Below, piece after piece: positions 1 through 13,140 of a DNA stretch of 64,000 nt. Source of the DNA: Piliocolobus tephrosceles (lineage: Eukaryota; Chordata; Mammalia; Primates; Cercopithecidae); the NCBI RefSeq assembly GCF_002776525.5, contig NC_045435.1:119693836-119757835 (forward strand). Reading direction: 5' to 3'. Below the pieces are notes generated by a model. That model was not told the DNA's origin and made no database searches. It was given only the letters and a program-made list of their open reading frames with translations. The position numbers and the translations under genes were made by a program. The number at the start of each line of letters is the position of its first letter. Within the stretch, counting starts at the first letter, position 1.

Positions 1-364
1 TTCATCATAGATGCTCTGATTAGCGCAATGCCATTATTTGTTTAAAGTCAAATAGAAGTCCCAGGCAGGCTATGAGAGACAATTGAGTGTGAGAGAATCG
101 CAACATAGATTCTGGAGGAGAGAGACCATGAGATGAGATATCTGGAGAAGAGAACAGACTGTTTAAGACTGAACCTTACAGAATTCTTCAAGGCAGTGGA
201 GAAACAGCTGGAGTTGATACAAGGAATAAAGCAGCTGAGTTATTTTCCAGAAGTAGAAGGAGAAGAAGCAAACAAACAAAAAAGGAGGGTATAGTTAGCC
301 ATATAAAATTTCATTTATTTTTATAATTCCTATTTAGCAATCCTTGTATTGTTAAAATAAATAA
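1..364. other. Upstream stretch with no recognised feature
   Basis: Purine-rich, unique-looking sequence up to the first Alu. It has no long reading frame and no repeat family that I can name. Confidence 0.5.
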
Positions 365-712
365 AGCTGGGCATGGTGGCTCTTGTCTGTAATCGCAGAA
401 CTTTAAGAGGCCAAGGCAGGCAGATTACCCGAGGTCAGGAGTGCAAGACCACCTTGGCCAACATGGTAAAACCTCATCTCTACAAAAATATGAAAACTAG
501 CCACGTATGATGGCAGGTGTCTGTAATCCCAATTACTTGGGAGGCTGAGGCGGGATAATCGCTTGAACCTGGAAAGCGAAGGTTGCAGTGAGCAGAGATC
601 GTGCCATTGCACTCCAGCCTGGGTGACTGAGTGAGACTCAATCTCAAAACTAAAAATAAAAATAAAAAAATTAAATTAAATACATAAATAAAATAAAATA
701 AAATAAATATAA
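365..712 (+). mobile_element. Alu element (AluS-like) with A-rich tail
   Basis: Starts GCTGGGCATGGTGGCTC and has both monomers with the GAGGCTGAGGC and CACTCCAGCCTGGGTGA landmarks. The tail at 653-712 has broken down into AAAAT/AAATA units. Two minus-strand frames at 403-612 and 480-779 are only Alu read backwards. Confidence 0.93.
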
Positions 713-960
713 GTAACACATTATTCTCATGGTAAAAAATCCAAGTTAAACATGAAATTTCTGCCTTAGCATGGCCCACCCTCTGTCATGACACTCCCCT
801 GGGTAATTACTTTTAATAATTTCTGGTATATTTTAAATGCATTTTTACAAATATATACACATATACATATCACACGTAGCTTTGTTTTATGTAGAACATA
901 TTTACATACATTATCATATTTTATGTATTCAAGAAACAGTGCTGTGTAGCACTGTTTGTA
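713..960 (-). mobile_element. Old L1 (L1M-type) 3' UTR remnant, probable
   Basis: The stretch with AATAATTTCTGGTATATTTT, then repeated ATATATACACATATACATAT, resembles the reversed 3' UTR of mammalian-wide L1 elements. It is heavily diverged, so the family is uncertain. Confidence 0.4.
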
Positions 961-1014
961 TAAATAGTGGCTAATCATGTGAGAAGGTACCCAAACTTGT
1001 TAAGAATTTGCTTT

Positions 1015-1500
1015 GATACTCTAATCAAGAAAGAAGACATTCTTTTTACAATCATCAGATTGGCAAATATTAAAAAGATCAATAACATTCACTGATGGCA
1101 AAGAACCAGGGGAATAGGCACTCTTACTAAGATTGTAAATTGACAAAACTTTTCTGGAAGGCAATTTGCCATTATATATCAAATATAAAATGTACCACAT
1201 GTATACTTTTTATTCAGCAATTCTAATCCTCCAAGCTACCCCAAATACATTCTGAAGTACAGAAGAAAATACATGCAAAAGTATGATTGTAATATCACTT
1301 ACAAACTGGAGTATTTACAGCCCAAATATTCATCAATTGGATGAATAGATAAATTATGGTATACTCCTATTACTCAACTATTAAAAAGAATAAGGGAGAC
1401 TTACGTAAGATTGCCAAGATTTGATGTTGAGTGAAAACAAGAAAATCACTTAATAGTGCATAATCATATTCTAAAATAAAAAAAAGTACATATTTATGTG
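1015..1500 (+). mobile_element. Old L1 (L1M-type) 3' end
   Basis: The order of landmarks matches the end of L1 ORF2 and its 3' UTR: TTGGCAAATATTAAAAAGAT, AGGCACTCTTACTAAGATTG, TGGAAGGCAATTTGCCAT, CATCAATTGGATGAATAGAT, AAATTATGGTATACTC, ATTAAAAAGAATAAGGG, then an A-rich end. It carries many indels and has no coding capacity. Confidence 0.78.
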
Positions 1501-1841
1501 GTGTAGAGGTTATAGAAAAAGAGAACTGTGATTGTAGCGGGGTAAGTTATAGCAAATGGGTTTGTGGGCACCTTATCCATACCATAATTCAATGCAAACA
1601 TAAACGTTCTTAAAATGCTGGTATATCTTCATAACCTAAAGACTCCGTGGTACTATTTCTAAATGTATGTCTAGCAATGCTGTAATTAAGAGTACTGAAT
1701 TTAAAAGCAGTGACTTTTACAGATACTATGTCCTTCTACTCAGAGCATTAACTTCCTTCCATTGAATTTTAGCATTAAGAGAGAGAACATAGAGAACCAC
1801 CACTATGCTGTCTTTATTTTACAGGTGATGAACAGAAATCC

Positions 1842-1880
1842 AAAACAAACAAACAAACAAACAAACAAACAAACAAAAAA
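1842..1880 (+). repeat. (AAAC)n microsatellite with A-run
   Basis: Nine or so AAAC units ending in a short A run. It gives a spurious QTNKQTNKQT frame on the + strand. Confidence 0.95.
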
Positions 1881-2329
1881 AGGTGGTAGGGGTGGGATTT
1901 CTCCTTTTCTGTTGGATTATTTGCAGAGCCAGAACATTGTCCAACATGGTCTGGTAGCCAGTTTTTGTTTCTTTTCTCTAGTGAACAATTTAATTCTATT
2001 TTAACTTGTTTATAATTTCCCAAAGTTATTTTATACATTATTATTCTATAATCTTGGCTATCATTCACTATTATGACCCCCTCCCCAAACTTGCTATTAT
2101 CAGTAAAATAGATGAATATCTCTTTCTCAATATAGAAAAGATTATTTACCATATATTTATCATTTACTCATTCTTACAACAGATATTTATTGAATGTCTA
2201 CCCTGTGGCAGTTAAAAGCTGCTTAGACCCAGGCCTTCCCTTATGGAGGGTTATATTTTAAGTAAACTTCCCTAGGAACAAAGGCATTCTTCTAGATAAC
2301 CATAATGCCATTTTTATACTCAGGAAATT

Positions 2330-3480
2330 CAACTTTATACATTACATAATGCAAAGGTTGATATTAAAATGTCCCCTCTTGTCCCAGTAATGTCTTTTAT
2401 ATAGATTTTTTTAAAATCACAGATCCAATCCAGAATTATACATTTGCTTTAGTTGACACATCTCTGTAGTTTTCTTTAATCTTGAGGAGTCCCCCACTTT
2501 TTCTTGTCTTTCATGACATAAAAATTTTTGAAGAATTCATGCCAGTTGTTTAGAACATCCCATAATCTGGATTTTCTTATTGATTCTTTACTGTTAGATT
2601 CACCTTCATCATTTTTGGAGAGAATACTGCATAGTTATTTCCACTTCTTGTATGGCATCGAGAGTCCCATTATGTCAGTTTGTCCCATTACTGGTGATGC
2701 TATAAGTTGGATCCCTTGACTGAAGTGGATCCACCAGAGTTATCCATTGTAAAGGAACTTGTAGGCTGATACTTTTATAGTATATTGTGAGTATTCTTCA
2801 ACAAGATTTCATCCATTGGTTTCACTACTGATTGATTATCTTTGCTGGAAACAATGACTGTACCGAAGGTTGAAAAATGGTGATTTTTAAATGCTATTGA
2901 TTCTTCCATCATTTTCAGTATGGCATTTTTCTTTCTGTAAGAGAGAGTCTTCTGCCCCTCTTCTGTTTCATGCTCTCATTCTCTCTCTCTGCCTTGAGTC
3001 TGACCACAGATTTATGGATTCGTTTATTCTATTCAATGTGCTGTTTTCTATTATGGTTATTATTTTATGATACTCAAAATGCCCCAAATTTGGCTAGTGT
3101 GAGACCCCTTCAAACCAGCTCTTGTATCCTTTTAACATATTTTCATCAATCTCTTATTACTGCTTTGCTTTCTGGCACAAGATGATGTTACTGCCCAAGA
3201 CCTGGAACCAGCCATTTCTCCAAAGATCCCCAGTTCCATTTATTGGAGAATGGTATTTAGAGTAACAGGATCTGGGTAGTAGTGTGTTCATTGCTATTAG
3301 GGGTGTCATTGCTTCCAGGTCCTTTCAGTTGACATAGCTAGGATATATGTATACCTGTCTAAATCAATCTTTATATTTATTGATCTGTACATATTTTTAA
3401 AACTAATGAACTTATACTAATACTTCCAATTCAATACAAATACCACAGGGTTCTTCCTCTCCCTCTGTCACTCCATACTT
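2330..3480. mobile_element. Ancient interspersed repeat, probably L1M/HAL1 noncoding region (copy A)
   Basis: Several landmarks recur in the same order at 19690-20860: a CACAGATTG/CATAATCTGGATTTTC block, then CTTTCTGGCACAAGATGATG, CAGCCATTTCTCCAAAGATC and TATTGGAGAATGGTATTTAG. The two copies are independent and diverged. I believe this is an old L1 segment but cannot name the subfamily. Confidence 0.5.
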
Positions 3481-3644
3481 GTATCATTTGTATTTCCATG
3501 CTCTCACATTTTGAATCTTTGTTCTAGCAGCATTAAAATGTTTATTCATATGCTTTATTCTATAATGTATATGAAATAGTATTGGAACTATTACATCAAT
3601 ACTACTCTAAAGATGAAAGTAAAATCCGAGACTTATTTGTAGGG

Positions 3645-3661
3645 TTTTTTTTTTTTTTTTT
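3645..3661 (+). repeat. T17 run
   Basis: Homopolymer of 17 T, not attached to a recognisable retroelement body. Confidence 0.9.
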
Positions 3662-3839
3662 GCATTATATTGCATTAAGGGCACATGGGTTAGAGAACTG
3701 GGCTTATAGATGATACTAAAATTAATTTATCTTATTGTGTGGTTGTATAAGCTTGTTACATGGTTAGGTGAGTATATATACATAGTAAATTTTAGAATTT
3801 AAAAAATCTTTGTTTTGATTTTATTTTGTTGACTATATG

Positions 3840-4230
3840 AAACATTTTTACGGTTCTCAGGTCAAAACAGTATAAAAATGCATATTTAGAAAAATGTTAT
3901 TATCTTCCCTATCCTTTTCTTCCCATCCTCTCATTCTGCATTGATAATAATTTTCATTAACTTCTGAAAATTTTTTTCTGTGGTTCTGTTGTTCTAAATA
4001 CATGTTTGTCTATGTGTATTTTTTTTACCTTCTCTCTCACATAAAACATAGCATACATTTATTCTCTGTGGCATTTTAATCATATTTCATTAGCAATGTA
4101 TCTCCATATAAGTTGAGAGAGAGTATTTTCATTTGTTTAACAGCTGTATTATACTGTTTTGTTAAATGTAGTTTGGTTCATTCAACCTCTGTCATATTCA
4201 TGGACCTGTAGGCTGTGTTTTCCCCCAGTG
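3840..4230 (-). mobile_element. Old L1 (L1M-type) 3' UTR, reversed
   Basis: CATAAAACATAGCATACATT, TTAGCAATGTATCTCCATAT, AACAGCTGTATTATACTGTT and TTCATGGACCTGTAGGCTGT follow the order of the reversed L1M 3' end. The same order is seen in the copy near 60060-60300. Confidence 0.6.
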
Positions 4231-6500
4231 ATTAATTCTGAAAATATTTAAATCTAAAGAAAAGAGGAAAAAAGATTATTTCTGAGGGAAAATGAATTGT
4301 TATTTAGACATGTTGATTTGAATTATCTATACAGGACTTCCAAGTTAATATATCCAGAAGGGAAATAGGATATAAAGATTTAGGGCTCAGAAGAGAGGTC
4401 TAGATAAAGATAGTTCTTTGGGCATTCTCAGCAATTAGACCATGTTTGAAGCCTAAGAAATTGGGTCATATAAATCAGCTAGGGTATATGATGGGAGAAG
4501 GGAACAGGTCATAGGGCCAAAAGCTAATACCTCATCCTATCTTATCTTTGTCTTATCTTTCTGTAAGTACCACAGAAAAAGTGGTACTTACAAGAGATAC
4601 TGAGAAGGAGTGATCAGAAGTGTTGCTGAGAAACACAGTGTAATGTAAACCAAGGAAAGCAAATGTTCTTAGAAGTAGGGAAGAGTCAACAGAGGCAAAT
4701 TCTGCAGAGATACATATTAAAAACGCATAACTCATGGGTGGGAGCCTTCCAAACTTAGAGAGATGGAATCATTGGCTCGAACCCTTATGCCATAATATTG
4801 GAAATCCAAAGCCCTTTCCGAATTTCTGCAAATGTAAAATCACCTCTGCCTGCCCTCCATTGCAGCTGCCATCTCTCTTCTCTATCAAATTAACACATGC
4901 CTGAGACTCAGCTACTTATGTAGTTATTCAAGATTTTCCATTCAGAAAGCATTTACAAGTCAAGTAGATGAAACTGCAGGTTTTTGGGAAGTAGGTGTGT
5001 GGGTTGGAGTGGGGAATATGTCAGAAACACGCAGATACTCCCATTATTAAAATAATTTTAGCCATATTGCCTGTGCGGTTTTCTCAATGGCACTTTACTA
5101 CTATGCAACCCTCTGCCATCTTGGAGTCTCCCGTCCTTTCCACCTCCCATTTCAGCCACCGTTTCCTTCTCTCTCCCTCTGTCTAATCGAATAAAAAAAT
5201 CAAGAAAAACAAATACCAAATTAGTTTCCTAGTTTCCTCTTTTTTTTTTTTTTTTTTTACAGTAGCTTGATCCCTGTTCTTTCTTGATTGGGGTCTTGCA
5301 CATAACTCAGGTTCCATTTTCCAACTAAATGGGAATCTCAAGTTATTTTCCCAAACAAAGATATTTTGGCACTAAACATTAACTTGGTACATTTTCACGT
5401 ATATCAGATGAGAACCAGAAAAAAGTGTGTTGAAATGTTTAGCCACAGGATTTTTGGTCTTCTTGTTAAGAACAGCTTCAGTGGAACTGCTAGATTGCAA
5501 TAGGTTGAGTAAGCTTGAGGTGAAGAAATTGAGACCATGTGAGAACATGATTATTTCAAGTTGGGTGAAAGAAGGATGAGACAGTAGCAAAAAAGCAGAT
5601 GGCAATGTCAAGGGAAGATGGTTAATTCGAATGACTTGATCATGTTTAAATGCTGATGAAAAGGAGTCAATAGAGAACAAGAGAGAATAACAGTAGAAGA
5701 GATTCTCTAGGTGGTAGGAGAAGGATGTATCCAGAACACAGAAGTTCTGCTGTCACAGGGGAGAAGGAGATGGCTGCAGATACAGGTCGTTATATATTTG
5801 GGTATAAAAACATTGAGGACATTTCTACATAATTGATTCCTCCATTTCTTTCTCCCCCTTTTCATTCTCTATCTTTCGCTCCTTTTCCTTATGGGTTAGG
5901 AGTCAAATTTCTTTATTAGGAAGAGAAGGGAAATGATAAAGTAGGAGTTTAAAAGAAGTAGAGAATAAGAGTGAGAGTTCAGCAAGAAAACGTGGAAGGA
6001 TTCCTAGTATTATAGAGGGACATTTGAGGTTGGAGATCATGTATTTTGTTGTGGTGACATCATTCTGCCCTATCCATTAGTGTACAGCAGCCTGGGTATA
6101 GGCACAGAGAGGATACTTTTCCAGTGCTGTGTTTTACCAGATATCTGGGGTGAAAGGATGGCAGAACCAAAGAATGAAGATAATTACCAGAGATTGGTTG
6201 AAGTTGGATCTTTGGTTTGAGAAGGATGTGACAGTAAGAAAGAGTTGATAGTTTGGTGAAAAGGCTCCCCTCAGAACCTGGATTAGAATCTTTCTGACTT
6301 TTTACGCTTATCTTATCGATTCAAAGTTCATATGTGAAATGTAAGTATATCATTATAAAGCTTTAGGCTTCTAAATAGATAGCTTTTATCAAAACAGTAT
6401 GAGATTATTTGGGAGTATACATTCCAACCTTTTATTTTTCTGGTTTGTTGATGACTGACTGTGTTATCCTAAAGAAAATCAGATTTTGTTGAAGCCAGTG
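4231..6500. other. Long stretch with no assigned feature
   Basis: No splice-bordered open frame and no repeat family I can name. A T19 run lies at 5240-5258. Short minus-strand frames (4553-4735, 5372-5680) show no domain and have no gene context. Some of this could be a very old LTR or DNA transposon. Confidence 0.5.
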
Positions 6501-6509
6501 TATTTGAAG

Positions 6510-6705
6510 TGTGGTAAAAGTGGTTAAGAATTGGAAATTCTTGGTTCTAGGTCTGTTTCTGCCAATAGTGAACTATGTGACCTCAGAGAAGTCTTTTCTT
6601 AATAAGCCTGAACATCAGTTTCTTCCTTTTAAAGGAAGGGTTTGGTGTAGATTCTCTAAACTTTCTTCTAGCTCCAAAATTGTATGAATCTATGATCCTA
6701 TGGAT
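6510..6705 (+). mobile_element. MIR-family SINE, probable
   Basis: Has the MIR order: a TGTTTCTGCCAATAGTGAAC block, CTATGTGACCTCAGAGAAGT, then CATCAGTTTCTTCCTTTTAA, followed by a CTAGCTCCAAAATTGTATGA tail. Confidence 0.65.
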
Positions 6706-8000
6706 GCATAAACTTCTTTGCCATAATCATGGTCTCCAAAAAAGGAACAGCAATTTAAAAAAATATATCTTTGTATTGCTACAGTGAGATTTCCAAACGA
6801 AAATCAATGTAAGTCAGCTCTCTGCCGGCTGCACCATTTCACTGGTCACTCTTATTCCCCCAAGTTTCTAGCCTAGGCACAAAAGATGATAGTGATAAAC
6901 TACACTTTAGATCCATAGCAGATATTGAAGAATTTCACAGGCTTAGAGAAAATTAATAAGAACAATTTTATTTCTCAGGGGTGATGATCATCTTTATTTA
7001 AAAGAGAAAGATTTATTGAGTTTTTCCTCCTTCAGCTTTGATTCACTTCTAATTCACCAGCTAGATAGGAAATCAAAATGTTGAATTTTTGACTTGTGAG
7101 AGTTTGATTCCAAACCTTAAATTCAGTCAAGGTTTGTGTCTTTGTTAGTTACAAAACTTTAACTTTATTCAAATTGATGAGCTCTTGAATAATTGATAGT
7201 ATAGTAAAAATGAAAATTAAATTCTACTAAAATCTATTGAAGCAAGAAAAAAGAGTGCTACGGACCTTGACTAGCAGACTAATTTCCCCTGTTCTGTTGT
7301 TCATTTCCTCATAAATATTCGTTAGTAGGTAAAAATTGCAGGGGATGATATAAACTGATGCATCTGTTTTGCAATAACATATCTAATCTTCTGCTCCAGG
7401 AGACGTTCACAGAATTTGACAGCAAACCCTAATACATATTCATAGCCAATATGCTTTATAACCAAGGGAAATTGAGGCAAGTAAAACAGAATGAAGCATG
7501 AGAAACCAGCATGTTAATTTTAAATGTAATTATAGTTATAGGGGAAAAGGCTGCGTTTTGATAGCACATACTCATTCAGCTGTCATGGAACATTAAAGAA
7601 AAATCATACCAAATGTCTGACAAAAGAAATATTAATTTTGGCGAAGTGTTGATAAAACTAGCAGCTTATGAAGAAAATAAAATCTTGAGATCCTATTATG
7701 AGCAATTTTTCGTGTAGACAAAAAAAGCATTGCAGCATTCTAATGATCTGAAATAAAATCAGACAACTTCAAAATTATGGAAAGGTATCTAGTCCATACA
7801 AAATACCTTTTAATGGAATGTTTCAGCACGCTTAAAGGCTACATGCCATTTAAAATTAGGAAAAGCAATAGTTAATGTGATACTTTTAATCTTATTACTT
7901 TCGATAACCTAAAAACATGTGTTATTAGTAACCAGCACACCTAGTCTCTACACTGAAGTGTATGTATTCGAAGAGCATTGATCTTGTCGTCTTGTTCAAA
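6706..8000. other. No recognised feature
   Basis: AT-rich intron-like sequence. I see no long frame, no simple repeat and no repeat family. Confidence 0.5.
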
Positions 8001-9995
8001 GTAATTGGTAAAGAGGAAGTCAAACTGTTGCTGTTTGCTGATGATATGACTCTGTACCCAGAAAACACTAAAGACTACTCCAAAAAGCTCCTGGTACTGA
8101 TAAAATAATTCAGTAAAGTTTCCAGATACAAAATTAATGTAAACGCATCAGTAGCTCTCCTATATACCAACAGCAACCAAGCTGAGAATCAAATCACGAA
8201 CTTAACTCCTTTTACAATAGCTGCAAAAGAAAAAATAAAATACTTAGGAATATACCTAACCGAGGAGGTGAGGTGAAAGACTCCTACGAGGAAAATTACA
8301 AAGCACTGGTGAAATAAATCATAGATGATACAAACAAATAGAAACGCATCCAGTGCTCATGGATGGATAGAAGTAACATTGTGAAAATGACCATACTACC
8401 AAAAGCAATCTGCAAATTCAAAGCAATTCCTATCAAAATACCACCATCATTCTTCACAAAACTGTGTAAAACAATCCTAAAATTAATATGGAACCAAAAA
8501 AGAGCCCACATGGCCAACGTAAGACTGAGCAAAAAGAACAAATCTGGAGGCATCACGTTACCTGATTTCAAACTATACTTTATGGCCATAGTCACCAAAA
8601 CATCATGGTACTGGTATAAAAGTAGGCACATAGACCAACAGAACAGAATAGAGAACCCAGAAATAAAGCCAAATACTTACAGCCAACTGATTTTCAACTA
8701 AGCAAACAAAAACATAAAGTCGGGAAAGAACACCCTATTCAACAAATGGTGCTGGGGTAATTGGCAAGTCACATGTAGGAGAATGAAACTGGATTCTCAT
8801 GTCTCATCTTATACAAAAATCAACTCAAGATGGATCAAGAACTTAAATCTAATACCTGAAACTATGAAAATTCTAGAACATAACGTTGGAAAAACCATTC
8901 TAGACGTTGGTTTAGGCAAGGATTTCATGACCAAGAACCCAAAAGCAAATGCAATAAAGACAAAGATAAATAGCTGGGACATAATTAAACTAAAGAACTT
9001 TTGCACAACAAAAGGAACAGTCAGCAGAGTAAACAGACAACTCACAGGGTGGTAGAAAATCTTCACATTCTATACACCTGACAAAGGGCTAATGTCCAGA
9101 ATCTACAATGAACTCAAACAAGAAAAAAAGAAACAGTCCCATCAAAAAGTGAGCTAAGGACATGAATAGACAGTTCTCAAAAGAAGATATACAAATGGCC
9201 AACAAACATATGAAAAAGTGCTCAGCGTTACTAATGATCAGGGAAATGCAAATCAAAACCACAATGTGATGCCACCTTACTCCTGCAAGTATGACCATAA
9301 TAAAAAATCAAAAACTAATACATGTTGGCATGGATGTAGTGAAGAGGGGACACTTCTACATTGCTGGTGGGAATGCAAACTAGTACAACCACTATGAAAA
9401 ACAGTGTGGAGATTCTTTAAAGAACTAAAAGTAGAACTGGCATTTAATCCAGCAATCACACTACTGGGTATCTACCCAGGGGAAAAGAAGGCGTTTTACC
9501 AAAAAGATATTGCCCAAGCATGTTTACAGCAGCACAATTTGAAATTGTGAAAATGTGGAAGCCACCCAAACGCCCATCAATTAACAAGTGTATATTACAC
9601 ACAATTAACAAGTGTATATACACACACACACAATAGAATACTACTGAACCATTAAAAGGAATGAATTAATGATATTTGCAGCAACCTGAATTTAACTGGA
9701 GACTATTATTCTAAGTGAAGTAACTCAGGAATAGAAAACCAAACATCGTATTTCTCACTCACAAGTGGAAGCTAAGCTATGAGGATGCAAAGGCATAAGA
9801 ATGATACAATGGACTTGGGGGACTCAGGGAAAAAGAGTAGGAAGGGGTTGAGGAATAAAAGACTATAAATTGGGTTCAGTGTATATTGTTTGGGTGGTGG
9901 GTGCACCAAAATCTCACAAATCACCACTAAAAACTTACTCATGTAACCTAATACCACCTCTTTCCCAAAAACCTATGGAAATAAAAAAATTTTTA
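8001..9995 (+). mobile_element. 5'-truncated primate L1 (L1PB/older L1PA type)
   Basis: Begins inside ORF2 at the reverse transcriptase catalytic motif (frame reading LLLFADDMTLYPEN around 8025-8065) and runs through the ORF2 C-terminus and 3' UTR to an A-rich end at 9978-9995. Fragments such as 8363-8701 (MDRSNIVKMTILPKAICKFK) and 8783-9055 are ORF2 remnants. The 3' UTR with TAATACCACCTCTTTCCCAA and CCTATGGAAATAAAA is of the type I associate with L1PB or old L1PA. A short CA tract lies at 9621-9631. It is not functional: many stops and no 5' part. Confidence 0.9.
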
Positions 9996-10011
9996 AAAAT
10001 TTGGTGATGAG

Positions 10012-10165
10012 TACTTACAATACTGTTTGGCATGGAACCGACACTTAATAAACATTTGTTGACTGAACAAATAAGTATACCTATGCTGTGCTGCTTTATA
10101 TGGTATACATCTTTAATATATATTTATTAATGAATAAATCAATGGGTGGAAGGATGGATGGACGT
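10012..10165 (+). mobile_element. MIR 3' part, probable
   Basis: Contains CTGTTTGGCATGGAACCGAC, then TAATAAACATTTGTTGACTG, the typical MIR tail, followed by a GGATGGATGG end. Confidence 0.6.
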
Positions 10166-10639
10166 ATTTCTCCCAGTGGCTTACAACTTATCATTTGACA
10201 TTGATTTTCAGTTTCTGGAAACAAATACTCACCAATGACTTAAGGGCAGTAAACCTTGGTTCAGTGAAATGCTAACCCACTGACAACCTTTGACAGAGGA
10301 GAAAATACCCAGACCAAGTTGGATTGTGCTTTCTCAATAATGTTGAACTGGGACTTTTGTCTTGGCCAAGTTCTTATTTGCAGAGTAGGAGAAAATAAAG
10401 TATTTCTTTCCTCATTTCATTATGAAATATGCTATTGGAAAGAGGAGACAAAAATATAAACAACATTTCTAAGGGTTGGCAGATTCTGAAAGATAAAATG
10501 TCTGCTTTAGAAATATCTTTTTCCTCCAGAAAGTAAGTAATATTTAGGCTTATTTACTAGAACTATACTTTAGCAACCAATCGATAAGTCTTAAGAAGAA
10601 TAATACCCCACCTTTATGAGGGTCTTGAGTACAGGCAAC

Positions 10640-11100
10640 CTCCTACTTTGTTGATGGGAATGTAAATGGATTCAACCTTTTAGAAGAGGATTTGGCAAAA
10701 TATATTTAAAAAACTTTCAGGACATGTAAATTCTTTGATTCAGTAATTATGCTTCTAGAGAATTTCCCTTAGGAAATAATTGGACAGCTTAGCAATGATG
10801 TGTATGTAGGAATATATATATATGTTGCTGGGTTGTTTATACAAAATTGTAAAGCTTTGGGAACGATTGAAATTTTTAATAATGGGATTATAAATAATTG
10901 TATGTCTTCGCTATAAAATATTGTGCAGTCATTAAAAATAGTAATAAAGGCCAATGTATATTATAAGAGGCATAGCTTTATGGTATGATATAAGTGGGAA
11001 AAGCAACATAGAAAGATATGTATGTATATCATGATGCTATTTTGTAAATAATAAGTAGTCATTTCTGTTTCTGCCTAGAAATAAATATGAAAGGCTGATG
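10640..11100 (+). mobile_element. Old L1 (L1M-type) 3' end
   Basis: Contains CTACTTTGTTGATGGGAATG, then TTCAGTAATTATGCTTCTAG, GGAATTTCC-like and AATAATGGGATTATAAATAA blocks, then TGTGCAGTCATTAAAAATAG. This is the L1M 3' order, diverged and without coding capacity. Confidence 0.75.
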
Positions 11101-12823
11101 GCATTATAAATGATTTTAATTTTTAACTTATCTTCATTTTCTAGAATACACGTGGATTCTTTTGTGCAAAAAATAAACATTTGTAAAAGAATGTTGGCAC
11201 ACTCAAGTTGCCAATGGCACATGATCTCTTCTTAATGGCAAAAATGTCTGTCAAGTATCAAGGTTTTTTTTTTAAAGTTTTGCACTTACGGTTAGAGCTC
11301 ACTTTTCATATAAATGATGGTTAAATCCAAATCTTATAAAGCTCAGAGTTGAAGGAAACTTTAGAGTTTATGCTTTTTCTAAATAGACAGGCAGCTCACT
11401 AGAACTGACTGTAACTGCAAAACATGCTTTTTAGGCAAAAGGAAATGATTTTCAGAATATTCTTTGAAAAGAATTCAGGAAGACAGAAACATTTTCAAAA
11501 GGTCTAAAGTTGTGTCTAGTGATATAATCAGCTGGACATTTTGAGTATATTAGCTTTCTGGCTCTTGCCACAACAAATGTAGACAATTTAATAACTGGTT
11601 ATTTTCTTAGTAGTTAAATAGATATAGCAAAATAAATATACAAACATTGTACTAGGAAGAGCTGAATGAGATTATGTTTTCTAATGGCTCATACTTTTCA
11701 CCTTTATTAGAAGAGGAGTTCTAACAGAGGCATGAGCACTAATTATTACCTCAAAAAGACCCTATAGATAATATAGATTAATAAAAATCAAAGGACATAT
11801 CTTTAAAACACTATTAAGTAGTTTTTATTTGAAAGCCTATATTTGAATGGGAGCACATTGTTTATTGGAATAATAAAGATTTTGTTAAAGCCATAGTAAT
11901 TAACCTTTTCATTGAAGGAAATGAGAATTATTTTATGCTCTATGTTTTATAATGAAGTAAAATTTCCTAAATTCCTAATATTTCCCTATCTATATTAAGT
12001 GTATACTGTGAATTCATCCTGTTGTAGATGCGTCAGCAATAATTAATGCTTGAATAGAGTTGTCTAATGTAAAGAAGATGGCCGTCATACAGATTATCTT
12101 TTTGGTACTTCATGCAAACCCTGAGAGAGGTCATGACTGGCTTAAGGGCATACAAATGTTATGTGTCAAATCCAGGCATAAAGCCCAGACATTAACTAAA
12201 TTAGCACTAATTTGAAGATGTGTGTCTGTGTATCCATGTGTATGTATATCCCTAAAGACAGCTCAATGGTAAATTATTTCACCACTCAGTATTGAATCTA
12301 ATGCAAACTAAGAGTTTGTAGCAACTAAATGATGCTCTATGCAAGTTCCTTTTTAGATTGAAAAGTTATCTTTGCTCTCTTTCTGTGGAATTACTTTCCG
12401 CCAGTAAGTCCAGGATGGGGGTATTTGGCTCACAGAGCAGCACTACGAGCAGCTAAAGACAAGACAGAAGCTGGGATTACTCACATGGATGAAATGTCGC
12501 TCTTGTATATGTGAAAGAGCCATGGTTCTGGGAAGAGGTAAACTTTACTTTCACCAGGCTCACTTAGGACAGTTTTATATTTGAGCCTTTGAGGAAGAGC
12601 AACTGAAACAGTGTGTATGGTTGTTTCTTTTTAAGACAAAAATTAGCATCTGCTGCTGTGATGATAACAGTCATAGAAGCAGAGAGTTTCAGACCATTCT
12701 GCTGGTACAGTCTCCTGCACCTATTCTCTGGGCCCCTAAGAAATCTTTAAGAACTATCTAGTTAGCAACTAGCCACCCTGGTAGAGATCACTAATATTAG
12801 TAATTATGAACGTCTCCAAAGCC

Positions 12824-12825
<2 letters not shown>
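11101..12825. other. No recognised feature
   Basis: AT-rich unique-looking sequence. There are no long frames. A MIR-like trace near 12130-12200 is too weak to call. Confidence 0.5.

Positions 12826-12865
<40 letters not shown>
12826..12865 (+). repeat. (CA)n microsatellite
   Basis: About 20 uninterrupted AC/CA units. Confidence 0.97.
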
Positions 12866-12868
<3 letters not shown>

Positions 12869-12944
12869 TTTGGCTAAATTCTCAGAAAACCATCATTGCT
12901 GACATGACGACTCAATTTATAATTCTTCTATTCCCCAAACCCTT

Positions 12945-13140
12945 TAGCAGGGCATTAACACTTATTGAATATAAATGTGCTGTATATACATTAAATTATC
13001 CCATGTGCTATACGTACATTAAATTTTGAATAGATCTTCATAACAGCACTAGGAATTCATTATTATTATTCCTACTTAGAGGTGCCATAACTAGGGCTAA
13101 GACTTAGAGCTCCACCTTCTTCACTGCCACACGATTTCCC
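12945..13140 (-). mobile_element. MIR SINE, probable
   Basis: Reversed MIR landmarks: ATAGATCTTCATAACAGCAC, TTATTCCTACTTAGAGGTGC, AACTAGGGCTAAGACTTAGA, then a CACCTTCTTCACTGCC end. Confidence 0.62.
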